Assembly: GCF_004348545.1 (NCBI RefSeq) | Contig: NZ_SMKL01000035.1 | Coordinates: forward strand, 1-63,241 | Direction: 5' to 3' | Source of the DNA: Jiangella ureilytica | GTDB taxonomy: Bacteria; Actinomycetota; Actinomycetes; Jiangellales; Jiangellaceae | Length of the DNA stretch: 63,241 bases | Part shown: piece after piece, positions 51,530-60,873 of the stretch | Position numbering within the stretch: the stretch's first letter is position 1 | How the letters are laid out: every line of letters begins with the position of its first letter | Translations under genes and position numbers: made by a program | The notes under the pieces: model-generated | Database searches by the model: none | Seen by the model: only the letters and a program-made list of their open reading frames with translations | Told to the model about the DNA's origin: nothing

Positions 51530-53185
51530 TCATCGCACCTCCACCGTGATGCCGGCGATGGGCTCGTCGAACTCGGAGACCCGGACGGCGACCTCGACGA
51601 TCCACTCGCCGGACAGCGGGACGTTCACCGTCGCCTCGTACGCGCCGGGAGCGGTCTCGGTCACCGTGTGCTCGAACGGGCCGAGCTCGGTGGCCGGCTG
51701 GCTGAGCCGCACCGTCGGCGGGTGGTGCGGGACCAGCGGCGCCCCGGCCGCGTCCGTGAGCTCGAACCGCAGGGTGTTGTCGCCGCGAGCGCCCGGGGTC
51801 AGCGTCAGGTCGACGCGACCGTCGCCGAGCTGGCCCCGGGCGGCGACGACGGCGGGCGCCTCGGCAACGGGCTCCCCGCGCGGGTTCTGCTCGACGAGGA
51901 AGCCGGTCAGGGCGAGGATCGCCACCAGGACGGCGGCCTCGACGCCCACGGTCCGGCGCAGGACCGGCCACGACGGCGTGCGGGCCAGCCGGGGGAGCAG
52001 CCGGTACCGGTTGTAGCCGGCGACGGCGACGACGACGCCCGCGAGACCGGCCTTCACCAGCAGCGCCGCCCCGTACGTCGTGCCGAACAGGTTCGACCAC
52101 GAGCCGATGATCCGCCAGCCGAGCACGACACCGGCGACGGACAGGGCGGCGACCAGCACGGCGGCCACGGCCGAGAACCGGGCCACCACGACCCCCGCGC
52201 CGACGGGGTCGGCGTCCGCGTCGCGCAGCACGATCCAGAGCCCGATCAGCCCGCCGAGCCACACCGCGCCGCACGCGACGTGCAGCAGGTCGCTGGACAC
52301 GACGAGCCAGCCCGGACCGTACGTCCGCGTGTGCCCGACGAGCGCCGGCGCACCCACGGCCACGCCGGCGCCCAGCAGGGCGAGCGCGGACCACGCGGGT
52401 CCGGGTCGCGGCCGCCGCGCCGTCGCCAGGCCGATCGTCAGTCCGGCGGCCGCCAGGCCCGCCGCCAGGCCGGGATCGGCGGCGAGCCGGCCGGACCAGG
52501 CATCGGCGCCGGCCAGCGCACCCAGACCGTCGCCGGTCTCGCGGGCCCCGGCGAGCGGGAGCGCGGCGAGCAGTCCCACCATGGCCAGGACCGCGCCGCC
52601 CAGCGCGAGGCCGTGCAGCCGCCGCGCCCCCGCGGTCCGGTGGTGCGGCGCGGGCAGCAGCGCGACCCGGAACACGATGAGGCCGGCCGCCGCCAGCAGC
52701 CCGAGGTACGCGGCGGCCTGGGCGACCATCGTCGCGACGGTGACACCGCGGTCCTCCTCGTCGGCGGCCACGTCCGCCGTGGTGTCGCTCGGCGCGCCGA
52801 CGGAGAAGGTGAACGCGCCGTCGATCGGGTGGGAGTCGGCCGAGACGACCCGCCAGCTCACGACGTAGGTGCCGTCGGGGAGCTCGGCGGACAGCTCGGC
52901 GACCACGTCGGTGTCGACGGCGCGGGTCGTCACCTCGACCTCGGCCCCGGCCGGGTCGAGGACGCGCACGGCGTCCTCGACCAGCCGGACCGGCTCGTTG
53001 AAGGTGAGCGTGACCGCAGCGGGCGCCGTGCCGAGCACCGTCCCGTCCGCCGGGTCGGTCGACAGCAGCTGCGCGTGAGCAGCGGCCGGGCCACCGGCCG
53101 CCACCGTCAGGAGCGCGACGACCAGCACGGTGAGCGCGGCGAGCAGTCCCGCTCGCCGCGTCACCGGGCCCGGGTGGGTCCTCAC
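51530..53185 (-). CDS. Fused copper-resistance protein CopC-CopD
   Basis: A 551-aa protein from the GTG at 53185. Signal peptide and CopC domain: AAAHAQLLSTDPADG carries the copper-binding N-terminal histidine and SADSHPIDGAF the second. Then a CopD membrane part of about eight helices, with HVACGAVWLGGLIGLW and GHTRTY. A C-terminal extracellular domain of about 110 residues (from EQNPRGEPVAEAP) is an unusually long beta-rich tail, as in YtkA-like modules. It overlaps the YcnI stop (GTGA). Inferred role: copper transfer or uptake across the membrane. Confidence 0.9.
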   Translation of the reverse strand: MRTHPGPVTRRAGLLAALTVLVVALLTVAAGGPAAAHAQLLSTDPADGTVLGTAPAAVTLTFNEPVRLVEDAVRVLDPAGAEVEVTTRAVDTDVVAELSAELPDGTYVVSWRVVSADSHPIDGAFTFSVGAPSDTTADVAADEEDRGVTVATMVAQAAAYLGLLAAAGLIVFRVALLPAPHHRTAGARRLHGLALGGAVLAMVGLLAALPLAGARETGDGLGALAGADAWSGRLAADPGLAAGLAAAGLTIGLATARRPRPGPAWSALALLGAGVAVGAPALVGHTRTYGPGWLVVSSDLLHVACGAVWLGGLIGLWIVLRDADADPVGAGVVVARFSAVAAVLVAALSVAGVVLGWRIIGSWSNLFGTTYGAALLVKAGLAGVVVAVAGYNRYRLLPRLARTPSWPVLRRTVGVEAAVLVAILALTGFLVEQNPRGEPVAEAPAVVAARGQLGDGRVDLTLTPGARGDNTLRFELTDAAGAPLVPHHPPTVRLSQPATELGPFEHTVTETAPGAYEATVNVPLSGEWIVEVAVRVSEFDEPIAGITVEVR

Positions 53186-53928
53186 GCCTGCCGTCGGGTC
53201 CGCAACAGCGCGACGGCGCCGAGGACAGCGCCGATCGCCCCGAGGACCAGTCCGGCGATGCCCCAGCCGGAGCCGGAGCCGTCGTCGCTCACCGCGGCCG
53301 CCTCCGTCACGTCGTCCGCGACCGGCTCGTCCTCGGCCGCCTCGTCGGCGGCCGGGTCGGCCGTCCCCTCCTCCGGCTCGGGCTCGGTCACCGTGAACAG
53401 CGGCGCCGGCGCGTCCAGCTCCTCTTCGCTCTGGCCGTCGGCGGCGAGCTGCACCCAGGCCGTCTCGCCCTGCTCGCAGGTCTGGACCGCGGGGAAGGCG
53501 AGCGTCTCGCCGGCCGCTTCCTCGGGCAGGCGCACGGAGAGCTCGAAGGCGTCGCGCAGGTGGTCGGGGAGCGGCGTGATCGCGGTGTAGACGACCTGGC
53601 CGACCCGCTCGGTGATCTCGGTGCCGTGGCTGTCGGTGACCGGCGTGTCCAGTTGGACCATGACGGTCTCGACGGTCCAGTTGGGGTTGACGGACGGGGT
53701 GACGGTGAGGATCTGCTCGGGGATCTCGATCGCGACGCGGGTGGTCGGCGATCCGTCGCAGCCATGCGGGACACCGACCGTCAACACGGCGTACGACCCG
53801 GCCGGGCCCGAGCTCGGGCTGACGGTCACGTGCGCGCCGCCCAGGCCGGACGAGGCGACGACCAGGGCCGTCGCGCCGAGAGCGGCCGCTCCGAGACGCG
53901 TGAGGGTACGCAGGGGGGAAGTGGTCAT
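53182..53928 (-). CDS. YcnI-like (DUF1775) copper-binding protein
   Basis: A 248-aa exported protein. The signal peptide ends in SSGLGGAHV, with the copper-binding histidine as the first mature residue (AHVTVSP). The central domain has TTRVAIEIPEQI and NPNWTVE, with a tryptophan conserved in copper sites. A linker rich in E, A and D is followed by a C-terminal membrane helix and RTRRQA tail. Upstream of the CopC-CopD gene, it is the second part of a common actinobacterial copper module. Confidence 0.92.
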   Translation of the reverse strand: MTTSPLRTLTRLGAAALGATALVVASSGLGGAHVTVSPSSGPAGSYAVLTVGVPHGCDGSPTTRVAIEIPEQILTVTPSVNPNWTVETVMVQLDTPVTDSHGTEITERVGQVVYTAITPLPDHLRDAFELSVRLPEEAAGETLAFPAVQTCEQGETAWVQLAADGQSEEELDAPAPLFTVTEPEPEEGTADPAADEAAEDEPVADDVTEAAAVSDDGSGSGWGIAGLVLGAIGAVLGAVALLRTRRQA

Positions 53929-54065
53929 GAGAGGGCTCCTTGCGACCGGCGGTCATCGCCGGCAGGTCCGGGTGACGGACGGCGGGGCCGCCCGTGAAAG
54001 GGAGCGCAGGCATGCCGCCTGCGGTGACGCGGAGGTGCCGGGCCGCCGTCGGGCGGCAGCCGGGC

Positions 54066-54602
54066 TCACGCCACCGGCGGTCCCCGTCGCGTCGCGCCGC
54101 CCGAGTGGACGCGGCCGTGCACGGGCACGCGCCGGACCCAGCCGACGGGAGCGGGCCCGGCGACGGCGGGCACCGGGTGGAGGGTCAGCGGCACCCGGGG
54201 CGGGCCGGCCAGGCTCCACACGGCCCACGCCAGCCGCTCGCCGTGGGCCAGCAGCAGGCTGGCCAGGAGGGCGGCGACGACGTGCCAGCCGATCATCTCC
54301 GCGCTGGGTGCGGCGGTGGCGACGTCGTGGGTGCTGATCGGCGCCAGCAGGTGCAGGACGACCTGCGACACCACCACGACCGTCGCGATGCCGGCGAGGT
54401 TCCGTCTCCGTTCGGCCGCCGCCACGCACAGGGCGGACAGCAGCAGCCACGCGAACAGCATCCCGTCGGTCAGATGGACCGTGCCCTCGGCGGCCGCATG
54501 AGCACCGGCCGACAGCGCCAGGCAGACCTGCGCGAGCAGGAAGCCGCGGCCGAACCGGGCCAGGCCCCGCCCGGGACCGGCACTGCGGCTTGCGTCGGTC
54601 AC
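54066..54602 (-). CDS. Small integral membrane protein, paralogue A
   Basis: A 178-aa protein from the GTG at 54602 (AAGGAG nine bases before). Four or five hydrophobic segments. Key pieces: GRGLARFGRGFLLAQVCLALS, LLLSALCVAAAERRR, LLAHGERLAWAVW. Related to the divergent protein at 54738. No family name known; it lies beside the copper module and may be a copper-related membrane protein. Confidence 0.7.
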   Translation of the reverse strand: MTDASRSAGPGRGLARFGRGFLLAQVCLALSAGAHAAAEGTVHLTDGMLFAWLLLSALCVAAAERRRNLAGIATVVVVSQVVLHLLAPISTHDVATAAPSAEMIGWHVVAALLASLLLAHGERLAWAVWSLAGPPRVPLTLHPVPAVAGPAPVGWVRRVPVHGRVHSGGATRRGPPVA

Positions 54603-54737
54603 GTGCGGACACTCCTTCGTGTCGGAGCCGCCTGGCACTGTCACATCTCGCCGTCGCACTTGTGCTCGTTGGCGAGCCAAGGTAGGGCATGCGGCCGGGT
54701 TTTGCCAGGGCGTGACCGGCCACCGGGCTTCGGTAGC

Positions 54738-55286
54738 ATGACGCGCGTGCCGCCCCCCGGACGTGGTCTGCCGCGCTTCGTGCGCGGCGCAGTGCTGGCC
54801 GGGTTCTGCCTGCTCCTGTCACTGACGGCGCACGTGGCCGGTGGGGGAGCGCCACATCTCTCGTCCGGACTCCTGGTCGCCGGGGCGCTGCTCTCGGCGG
54901 TGTGCGTGGCGGCGGCCGACCGGCAGCGCGGTCTCGGCGGCATCGTCGCGGTGCTCGCGGTCTCGCAGGTGGTGTTCCATCTGCTGAGTGCCGGCGGCGA
55001 GCACGGCGCCGCCGCGAACGGCACCGTCACCCCGAGTGTCTCGATGGTGGCGGCCCACGCGCTCGCCGCCGTCGTCGTCGGCCTGCTCCTGGCCCATGGT
55101 GAGCGGCTGGCCTGGTCGCTCGTCGCGCTCCGCGTCGTCCTCGAGGCGATCCTGCTCGTGCGCGTGACGCTCGTCCCCCCGCCCAGCCCGCCGCTGGTTC
55201 CGGCCGCCGCACGCTGCCCCGTCCGGCAGGGGGTCTTCCCGCGGTCCGGGCCGGCCTGGCGCGGTCCTCCCGTCCTGTCGATCTGA
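54738..55286 (+). CDS. Small integral membrane protein, paralogue B
   Basis: A 182-aa protein. GRGLPRFVRGAVLAGFCLLLSLTAHVA, LLSAVCVAAADRQR, VVFHLLS and LLAHGERLAWSL line up with paralogue A in the same order. The C-terminus has a proline-rich end. It is transcribed away from paralogue A, suggesting a duplicated and inverted gene pair. Confidence 0.7.
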   Translation: MTRVPPPGRGLPRFVRGAVLAGFCLLLSLTAHVAGGGAPHLSSGLLVAGALLSAVCVAAADRQRGLGGIVAVLAVSQVVFHLLSAGGEHGAAANGTVTPSVSMVAAHALAAVVVGLLLAHGERLAWSLVALRVVLEAILLVRVTLVPPPSPPLVPAAARCPVRQGVFPRSGPAWRGPPVLSI

Positions 55287-55421
55287 GCGATCCGCCGGCG
55301 CGATGCATCGCGCCGGCGTTCCCGGCGTGCGCCGCTCCAGGCTGCCGCCGGGCGTTCCCACGGTCGTGACCCGTCACGCCCGGGTCACGCCGTCAGGTCG
55401 ACGCGGAGAGGACTCCATGCC

Positions 55422-56471
55422 ATGACGGTTCCCGTACGGTCTCGGGCACCGGTCGCACCGCCGGCCGGTCCCGTCCGCCCTTCCCCTCGTGCCGTCGCCG
55501 TGCCGGCGGCGGACGGCACCCCGGCCGTGCCTCGTCACGACGTCGTGGTGCTGGCGCTGGCCGGGGTCGTCGCCCTCGACCTGAGCATTCCGGCGCAGCT
55601 GTTCGCCGAGCGGTACCCCACGCCGTACCGGGTGACGGTGTGCGCGGCGGAACCGGGTGAGGTCATGACGTCGGGCGGCTTCGCGGTGCGGGTGGCCGGC
55701 GGGCTCACGGCGCTGGCCGGCGCGGACACCGTCGTCGTCCCCGGGTTCTGGCCACCCGGCGAGCCGCCGCAGTCCGCCGTCCTCGACGCGCTGCGGGCCG
55801 CGTACGAACGGGGGTGCCGCGTGGTGTCGATCTGCACCGGCGCGTTCGCCCTCGCGGCGGCAGGGATCCTCGACGGCCGGTCCGCGACCACGCACTGGCG
55901 TCAGGCCGAGCTGCTCGCGCGGCTGTACCCGCAGGTGCGCGTCGACCGCGACGCCCTCTACGTCGACGAGGGGCAGGTGATGACGTCGGCCGGGGTCGCG
56001 GCCGGGATCGATCTGTGCCTGCACATCATCCGCAGCGACCTCGGCGCGGCAGTGGCCAACGGCATCGCCCGCGACATCGTCGCCGCGCCGTACCGGACCG
56101 GCGGCCAGTCGCAGTACGTCGAGCGCTCCGTTCCCGCGGAACAGGGGGAGTCGCTCGCGGAGACCCGGGCGTGGGTGCTCGGGCAGCTGCACCGGCCGTT
56201 GACGGTGGCCGACCTCGCCCGGCACGCGCGGCTGTCCGAGCGGACGCTCACCCGGCGGTTCGTGGCCGAGACCGGCGTCACGCCCATGCGGTGGGTCCTG
56301 ACGGCGCGCCTGGATCTGGCCCGCGAGCTGCTGGAGCGCGGTGACCTCGGGATCGAGCAGGTCGCCGGGCGCTGCGGCTTCGGCACGCCGGGCAGCCTCC
56401 GGATGCACTTCCGGCGGGTGCTGGGCACCTCGCCGCGGGACTACCGGAAGGCGTTCTCGCGGGCGGGCTGA
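55422..56471 (+). CDS. GlxA-type AraC regulator with DJ-1/PfpI domain
   Basis: A 349-aa regulator. N-terminal DJ-1/PfpI-like region (about 30-200) with the nucleophile elbow VSICTGAFALAAAGILDGR (the cysteine in SICTG). C-terminal AraC part (about 250-345): VADLARHARLSERTLTRRF and IEQVAGRCGFGTPGSLRMHFRR. Such proteins respond to a small ligand. The gene is separate from its neighbours and is preceded by GGAGAGGACTCC. Confidence 0.9.
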   Translation: MTVPVRSRAPVAPPAGPVRPSPRAVAVPAADGTPAVPRHDVVVLALAGVVALDLSIPAQLFAERYPTPYRVTVCAAEPGEVMTSGGFAVRVAGGLTALAGADTVVVPGFWPPGEPPQSAVLDALRAAYERGCRVVSICTGAFALAAAGILDGRSATTHWRQAELLARLYPQVRVDRDALYVDEGQVMTSAGVAAGIDLCLHIIRSDLGAAVANGIARDIVAAPYRTGGQSQYVERSVPAEQGESLAETRAWVLGQLHRPLTVADLARHARLSERTLTRRFVAETGVTPMRWVLTARLDLARELLERGDLGIEQVAGRCGFGTPGSLRMHFRRVLGTSPRDYRKAFSRAG

Positions 56472-56604
56472 CGCCCGGGCGTCCGCCGGTCTGCGGGGCT
56501 GGCGGAAACCTGTCGAACGGTGGCGCCGTGGCCACTGGGGCCCGTGCCGCGCACCGCCGAGCATGGACGGGTCAGCGGACAGGACCGAGGTGGAGGCACA
56601 CGGC

Positions 56605-57963
56605 GTGACGGACGAGGCATACGACGACGGCGCGGACGGGACCGGCCGGGGGCGGTTCGACCGGCGCACGATGCTGGGCGCCGCGGCGGCCGCCGGCGTC
56701 GCCGCGGTGTCCGGCACGGGCGGCTACCTGATCGGCCGCGACACCGGCCCGGCGGGGTCCGCGAGCGCCGGCTCCGCGGCGCCCACCGCGTCAGCGGCGC
56801 CCACCGCCGCGGCGATCGACGACCGGCGGCACCAGCCCGGCATCGCAACAGCCCAGCAACTCTGTGCCTGCATCGCCGCCTTCGACGTCCTCGAGCCCCA
56901 CCGGCCGAACCTCGACGAGCTGCTGGCCCGGTTGTCGGCGCTGGCGCCCGCCCTGATGCGTGGTGAGCCCGGGCCGGCCCGGGCCAACCGCGACGTGGCC
57001 GACAGCGGCGTCACCGATGGCCTCGGCCCGGCCGACCTCACCATGACCTTCGGCTTCGGCCCGCGCCTGTTCGGCGGCGACTTCGGGCCGGCAGCGGCCG
57101 CGCCGAAACGGCTCGTCGAGCTGCCGGCGTTCCACGGCGACCGGCTCGAACCGCGATGGGTGGGCGGCGACGTCGTCGTCCAGATCTGCGCCGACGATCC
57201 CACCGTCGTCGCCCACGCGATCCGCGAGGTCCGCGCCCGGGTTCCCGGCATCGCCGCTGCCCGGTGGACGCATCAGGGCTTCCTGACCAGTCCTGGCGAC
57301 GGTCGCACGCCGCGCAACCTGTTCGGGCAGCTGGACGGCACCGCGAACCTGCGGCCGGGCTCGGAGGAGTTCGAGGCCGCGGTCTGGGCCGGAGCGGACG
57401 AGCCGGACTGGATGGCCGGCGGTTCCTACCTGGTCTTCCGCAAGATCCGCATGCTGACGCCGATGTGGGATCTGGCGACGGCGGCCGAGCAGAACGCGGC
57501 CCTGGGCCGCGACCGGCACTCCGGCGCCCCGCTGTCCGGCGGCTCTGAGCGGACGCCGCTGGACCTGGCGAAGAGCGACGCCGACGGCCGGCCGCTCATC
57601 GGCGCGGACGCGCATGTCCGGCTCGCGCATGACGCGGCGCCGATGTTCCGGCGCAGCTACAACTACGACCACGGCCTCGTCCTGCCGGCCAGCGCGGGCA
57701 TCCCCGACGAGGGACACACCCACCCGCCGGGCACCGCCCCGCACGACCACGGCCCGCAACAGCCGGGCATGGGGCACTGGGACAACGGCATGCTGTTCAT
57801 GACCTACGTCCGCGACCCCGGCACGCAGTTCGTCCCGCTGCAGGACACCCTGTCGCGCAGCGACAAGCTGCACGGGTTCCTGCAGCACACGGGCAGCGCC
57901 GTCTTCGCCGTCCCCGGAGGGCCGTTCGACGGTGAGCGCCTCACCCGGGCGCTCTTCGGCTAG
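56605..57963 (+). CDS. Tat-exported DyP-type peroxidase (EfeB-like)
   Basis: A 452-aa heme peroxidase. The Tat signal has RR in FDRRTMLGAAAAAGVAAV. The DyP motif G-x-x-D-G is GQLDGTANL; a histidine in RLAHDAAPMFRRSYNYDHG and an arginine follow for heme. A long insertion rich in His and Pro (HTHPPGTAPHDHGPQQPG) is notable. The GTG at 56605 has GGAGG eight bases upstream. Acts outside or in the envelope, possibly on heme or dyes. The upstream in-frame stretch from 56341 is not coding. Confidence 0.9.
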   Translation: MTDEAYDDGADGTGRGRFDRRTMLGAAAAAGVAAVSGTGGYLIGRDTGPAGSASAGSAAPTASAAPTAAAIDDRRHQPGIATAQQLCACIAAFDVLEPHRPNLDELLARLSALAPALMRGEPGPARANRDVADSGVTDGLGPADLTMTFGFGPRLFGGDFGPAAAAPKRLVELPAFHGDRLEPRWVGGDVVVQICADDPTVVAHAIREVRARVPGIAAARWTHQGFLTSPGDGRTPRNLFGQLDGTANLRPGSEEFEAAVWAGADEPDWMAGGSYLVFRKIRMLTPMWDLATAAEQNAALGRDRHSGAPLSGGSERTPLDLAKSDADGRPLIGADAHVRLAHDAAPMFRRSYNYDHGLVLPASAGIPDEGHTHPPGTAPHDHGPQQPGMGHWDNGMLFMTYVRDPGTQFVPLQDTLSRSDKLHGFLQHTGSAVFAVPGGPFDGERLTRALFG

Positions 57964-57971
57964 GAGTGTCA

Positions 57972-57986
57972 GACGGAAGATCCGTC
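57972..57986. terminator. Short hairpin after the DyP peroxidase gene
   Basis: GACGGA and TCCGTC are perfect arms around AGA, starting eight bases after the stop. Six base pairs and no T-tract: a weak terminator candidate between converging genes. Confidence 0.35.
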
Positions 57987-58072
57987 AGAGACCCCTGGGG
58001 CGTGTCGGGTGAGCGCGAGCAGGAGGCGACGCTCGACATCGCGGGCGCGGTGCTGCTCCCGGCACGTCGCTG

Positions 58073-58576
58073 TCAGGGCTCGTCGGCGTGGTCCGCCGAG
58101 ACGGGGGTGAGCACGGCGTCGGCCTGTTGTTCCAGTGTGCTGACGGCGTGGCCCCTGCACATCAGGACGCCGTCTCCGGACTCGGTGCGAATCTGGAACG
58201 CCACGGGTTCGGTGCAGGCGAGGGAGGTGCGGTCATAGTGCCACGAGCGCCCGCATCCGGGATGACGGCACCAGCTGCGGCCGGCGGTTCCGGTGAGGGT
58301 CTTCCCGTGCTCGGGGCAGACGCCCCAGGTGATGGGGCAGATCGAGTGCCCGGGCTCGGGCGCCAGGTCGCCCGCCGCGGCCGTCAGCTCGCGGATGACT
58401 CCGCGCGTGGCGCCGGCGGCCTCGTCGAGTCGCCAGCCGGCGCGACCCGGACTGTCGTGGACGGCGCGCAGCCGTGCTCCGGCAGCCTCGATGGCCTCGC
58501 CCAAGGCTCGCGCCCGTGCTGCCAGATCTTCCAGCTCAGCGACGGTGACGACCGGGTCGTCGCCGGCGTGAGTCAT
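58073..58576 (-). CDS. Hypothetical protein with a Cys/His zinc-ribbon-like region
   Basis: A 167-aa protein. The N-terminal part is helical, possibly a coiled coil (AELEDLAARARALGEAIEAAG). The C-terminal half has CPITWGVCPEHG, WCRHPGCGRSW and CTEPVAFQI with MCRGHA: six cysteines and two histidines, like a zinc ribbon. Unknown function. It converges with the DyP peroxidase. Confidence 0.75.
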   Translation of the reverse strand: MTHAGDDPVVTVAELEDLAARARALGEAIEAAGARLRAVHDSPGRAGWRLDEAAGATRGVIRELTAAAGDLAPEPGHSICPITWGVCPEHGKTLTGTAGRSWCRHPGCGRSWHYDRTSLACTEPVAFQIRTESGDGVLMCRGHAVSTLEQQADAVLTPVSADHADEP

Positions 58577-58793
58577 CTGCGGTCCAGCCGGCCGATCCCA
58601 CTCACGACATCAGCGTCCCAGTTCGGCGGGCCGATGACAATGACAATCGCGAGGCGCGAGCACGAGTGATCGTGGAAGGACGCCGCCGGCAGTCGGCGTG
58701 ATGCCCGGGCCGGTGGGTACCGAGGGCGTGCTGTACGGCCGCCGGCATCGTTCGATGCCCACGGCTCCGTCTCTTGCGAAAGGGGTGCTCGCG

Positions 58794-59252
58794 ATGGCAC
58801 ACGATCAATCCAGGACAGGCATGACGGCGACCCCGGTCCAGACCGCGGCCACGATCGTCGGGGTGGTCTTCCTGCTGGTCGGGGTGGCGGGGTTCATCCC
58901 CGGCGTCACCACCGACTTCGACACGATCGAGTTCGCCGGGCACGAGTCCGAGGCGATGCTCCTGGGAGTCTTCCAGGTCTCGATCCTGCACAACCTCGTG
59001 CACCTGCTGTTCGGCGTCGCGGGACTGGCCCTGGCCCGGACGGCGGCCGGCGCGCGGAACTACCTCATCTGGGGCGGCATCATCTACCTGGTGCTGTGGC
59101 TGTACGGCTTGTTCGTCGACCACGAGAGCTCGGCCAACTTCGTCCCGGTCAACGCCGCCGACGACTGGCTGCACCTCGGACTGGCCGTCGGCATGCTGCT
59201 GCTCGGCCTCGCGCTCGGGCGGAACACGCGCCGCGTCGGCACCGACGTCTGA
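58794..59252 (+). CDS. DUF4383 membrane protein
   Basis: A 152-aa protein with four hydrophobic helices. VQTAATIVGVVFLLVGVAGFIPG, ILHNLVHLLFGVAGLAL and LHLGLAVGMLLLGLALG are characteristic of DUF4383. The ATG at 58794 follows GAAAGGGG. A possible sigma-B-like GGGTAC lies near 58715. Its role is unknown; family members often appear in stress clusters. Confidence 0.85.
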   Translation: MAHDQSRTGMTATPVQTAATIVGVVFLLVGVAGFIPGVTTDFDTIEFAGHESEAMLLGVFQVSILHNLVHLLFGVAGLALARTAAGARNYLIWGGIIYLVLWLYGLFVDHESSANFVPVNAADDWLHLGLAVGMLLLGLALGRNTRRVGTDV

Positions 59253-59286
59253 CGACGGCGATCGCCCGGCTCGAGTACGAGCCTCC

Positions 59287-59317
59287 CGTGGGCGGCGGCC
59301 GGGTGCCGCCGCCCACG
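59287..59317. terminator. Strong bidirectional hairpin terminator
   Basis: CGTGGGCGGCGGC (59287-59299) and GCCGCCGCCCACG (59305-59317) are perfect arms of 13 bp around CGGGT. It lies between the convergent DUF4383 and manganese catalase genes. Confidence 0.75.
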
Positions 59318-59336
59318 AGGGGTGTCGTCGTCGCGG

Positions 59337-60218
59337 TCACTCCTTGTGGAGGACGTCCTGGACCTTGCCGGCGGCCTTCTCGACGACGTTCGGCAGGTCG
59401 GTGGTGCCGTAGAGGCGGGAGTCCGGCCGCGTCGGCGGGGGCATCGGGACGCCGCCGGGCGGGTCCGCGACGTACTCGAACTCGCCCTTGCCGTCCGGAG
59501 TGGGCCCGCTCGCCCAGGAGCCCTCGCCGGCGTGCTCGCCGTCGGAGAAGTTGATGTACTGGTAGGCGACGTCGCGGTTCTCCTGCGACAACGGGAAGTT
59601 GCTCGGCACGGGCAGGTCCTCCATGCCCTCCTCCTGCAGCTCACGTGCAGCGGCGATCCACTGGTTCTGGTGCATGGTGTCGCGGGCGAGCAGGAAGGCG
59701 AGGAGGTCGCGCACTCCGGCGTCGTCGGTCATGTTGTAGAGCCGCGCGACCTGTAGCCGGCCCTGCATCTCCGCGTTGGCGTTGGCGGTGAAGTCGGCCA
59801 GCAGGTTGCCGCTGGCGGTGATGTAGCCCGCCGACCACGGGTTGCCCATGCTGTCGACCGGCCGGGCGCCGGCGCCAGCCACGATGGCGTGCTGGATGTC
59901 CGTGCCGCCGACGACGGCGGCGACTGTGGGATCGTCCTGGACGGCGTCCTCGGTGACGCCGAGCGGCGCCTTCTCGAGCAGCTGCGCGATCATCGTGGCG
60001 AGCATCTCGACGTGGCCGAACTCCTCGGCGCCGATGCCGAAGAGCAGGTCGCGGTACTTGCCGGGGATGTGGACGTTCCAGGACTGGAACCCGTACTGCA
60101 TGGCCACCGTGATCTCACCGTACTGCCCGCCCAGCACCTCCTGGAGCTTGCGGGCGTAGATCGCGTCGGGGCGGTCGGGCTTGGCCTGGTGCTGGAGTTC
60201 CTGGCGGTGGAAGAACAT
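59337..60218 (-). CDS. Manganese catalase
   Basis: A 293-aa ferritin-like di-manganese enzyme that breaks down hydrogen peroxide. Ligand motifs: GGQYGEITVAMQYGFQSW, GAEEFGHVEMLATMI, and EMQGRLQVARLYN plus HQNQW. The ATG at 60218 has GAGG upstream, and the C-terminal tail has GVPMPPPTRPDSRLYGT, typical of this branch. It ends the leftward stress gene series, in the same orientation as the genes at 60331-61864. Confidence 0.92.
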   Translation of the reverse strand: MFFHRQELQHQAKPDRPDAIYARKLQEVLGGQYGEITVAMQYGFQSWNVHIPGKYRDLLFGIGAEEFGHVEMLATMIAQLLEKAPLGVTEDAVQDDPTVAAVVGGTDIQHAIVAGAGARPVDSMGNPWSAGYITASGNLLADFTANANAEMQGRLQVARLYNMTDDAGVRDLLAFLLARDTMHQNQWIAAARELQEEGMEDLPVPSNFPLSQENRDVAYQYINFSDGEHAGEGSWASGPTPDGKGEFEYVADPPGGVPMPPPTRPDSRLYGTTDLPNVVEKAAGKVQDVLHKE

Positions 60219-60253
60219 GAGATGAGCCTCACCTCTGCGATGGTGCGAGCCGC

Positions 60254-60277
60254 GGCCCGTCGTCGGACGGACGGGCC
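60254..60277. terminator. Hairpin upstream of manganese catalase
   Basis: GGCCCGTC (60254-60261) and GACGGGCC (60270-60277) are perfect arms around eight bases. It lies between the DUF3618 stop and the catalase start; it could separate the two transcripts or stabilise an mRNA end. Confidence 0.45.
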
Positions 60278-60330
60278 ACGGCGGGTCGTCGATCCGAACC
60301 TCCCTCCGAGGTCGCTGGTGTCGTGGTCGA

Positions 60331-60873
60331 TCAGCCGTTGCTGCGCTCGTCGCGGACGGTCCGGACGGCATCCTCCGCGCTCGAGCGGACCGCGTCGACG
60401 GATTCGCGAGCAGGCTCACGCAGGTCGTCGGCCATCTCGCGGGCCACCGACGACGCCTGCTGCGCCATGCCCGCCGCCTGCTCCTTCACGGTCCCGGCAG
60501 CGCGGCGCTCGGCCCGGCTCGCCGGGATGACGGTCGACGCCAGCCAGCCGACGCCGAACGCGATGACGCCCGCGGCCAGCGGGTTGCCCGCCGTCCGCTC
60601 CCGCACCATCGCGGGAGCCTCACCCGCCTTGTCCGTCATGGCCGACGCGTTGTCGCGCACCGAGGAGGCCGCGTCGCCACCGGTGGATGTCACGTCGGAG
60701 GCGGCGCCCATGACGCGGTCCTTGAGGCCGCCCATGGCGCCGCGGACGCGATCGCCCTGACGCCTGGCCATGGCGCTCGGCCGCACCCGCTCGCGGACGG
60801 CGTCGACATCGTCGCTGAGCTCGTTCCGGGTCTGCTCGATGTCGGCCCGGATCCGATCGGGATCGTTGGTCAT
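60331..60873 (-). CDS. DUF3618-domain protein
   Basis: A 180-aa protein. The N-terminal stretch DPDRIRADIEQTRNELSDDVDA is the DUF3618 signature, followed by a long Ala/Arg-rich amphipathic region and one membrane segment (LAAGVIAFGVGWLASTVI). It overlaps the holin-like gene by ATGA. Usually grouped with Holin-X proteins; role unknown, envelope or stress related. Confidence 0.85.
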   Translation of the reverse strand: MTNDPDRIRADIEQTRNELSDDVDAVRERVRPSAMARRQGDRVRGAMGGLKDRVMGAASDVTSTGGDAASSVRDNASAMTDKAGEAPAMVRERTAGNPLAAGVIAFGVGWLASTVIPASRAERRAAGTVKEQAAGMAQQASSVAREMADDLREPARESVDAVRSSAEDAVRTVRDERSNG

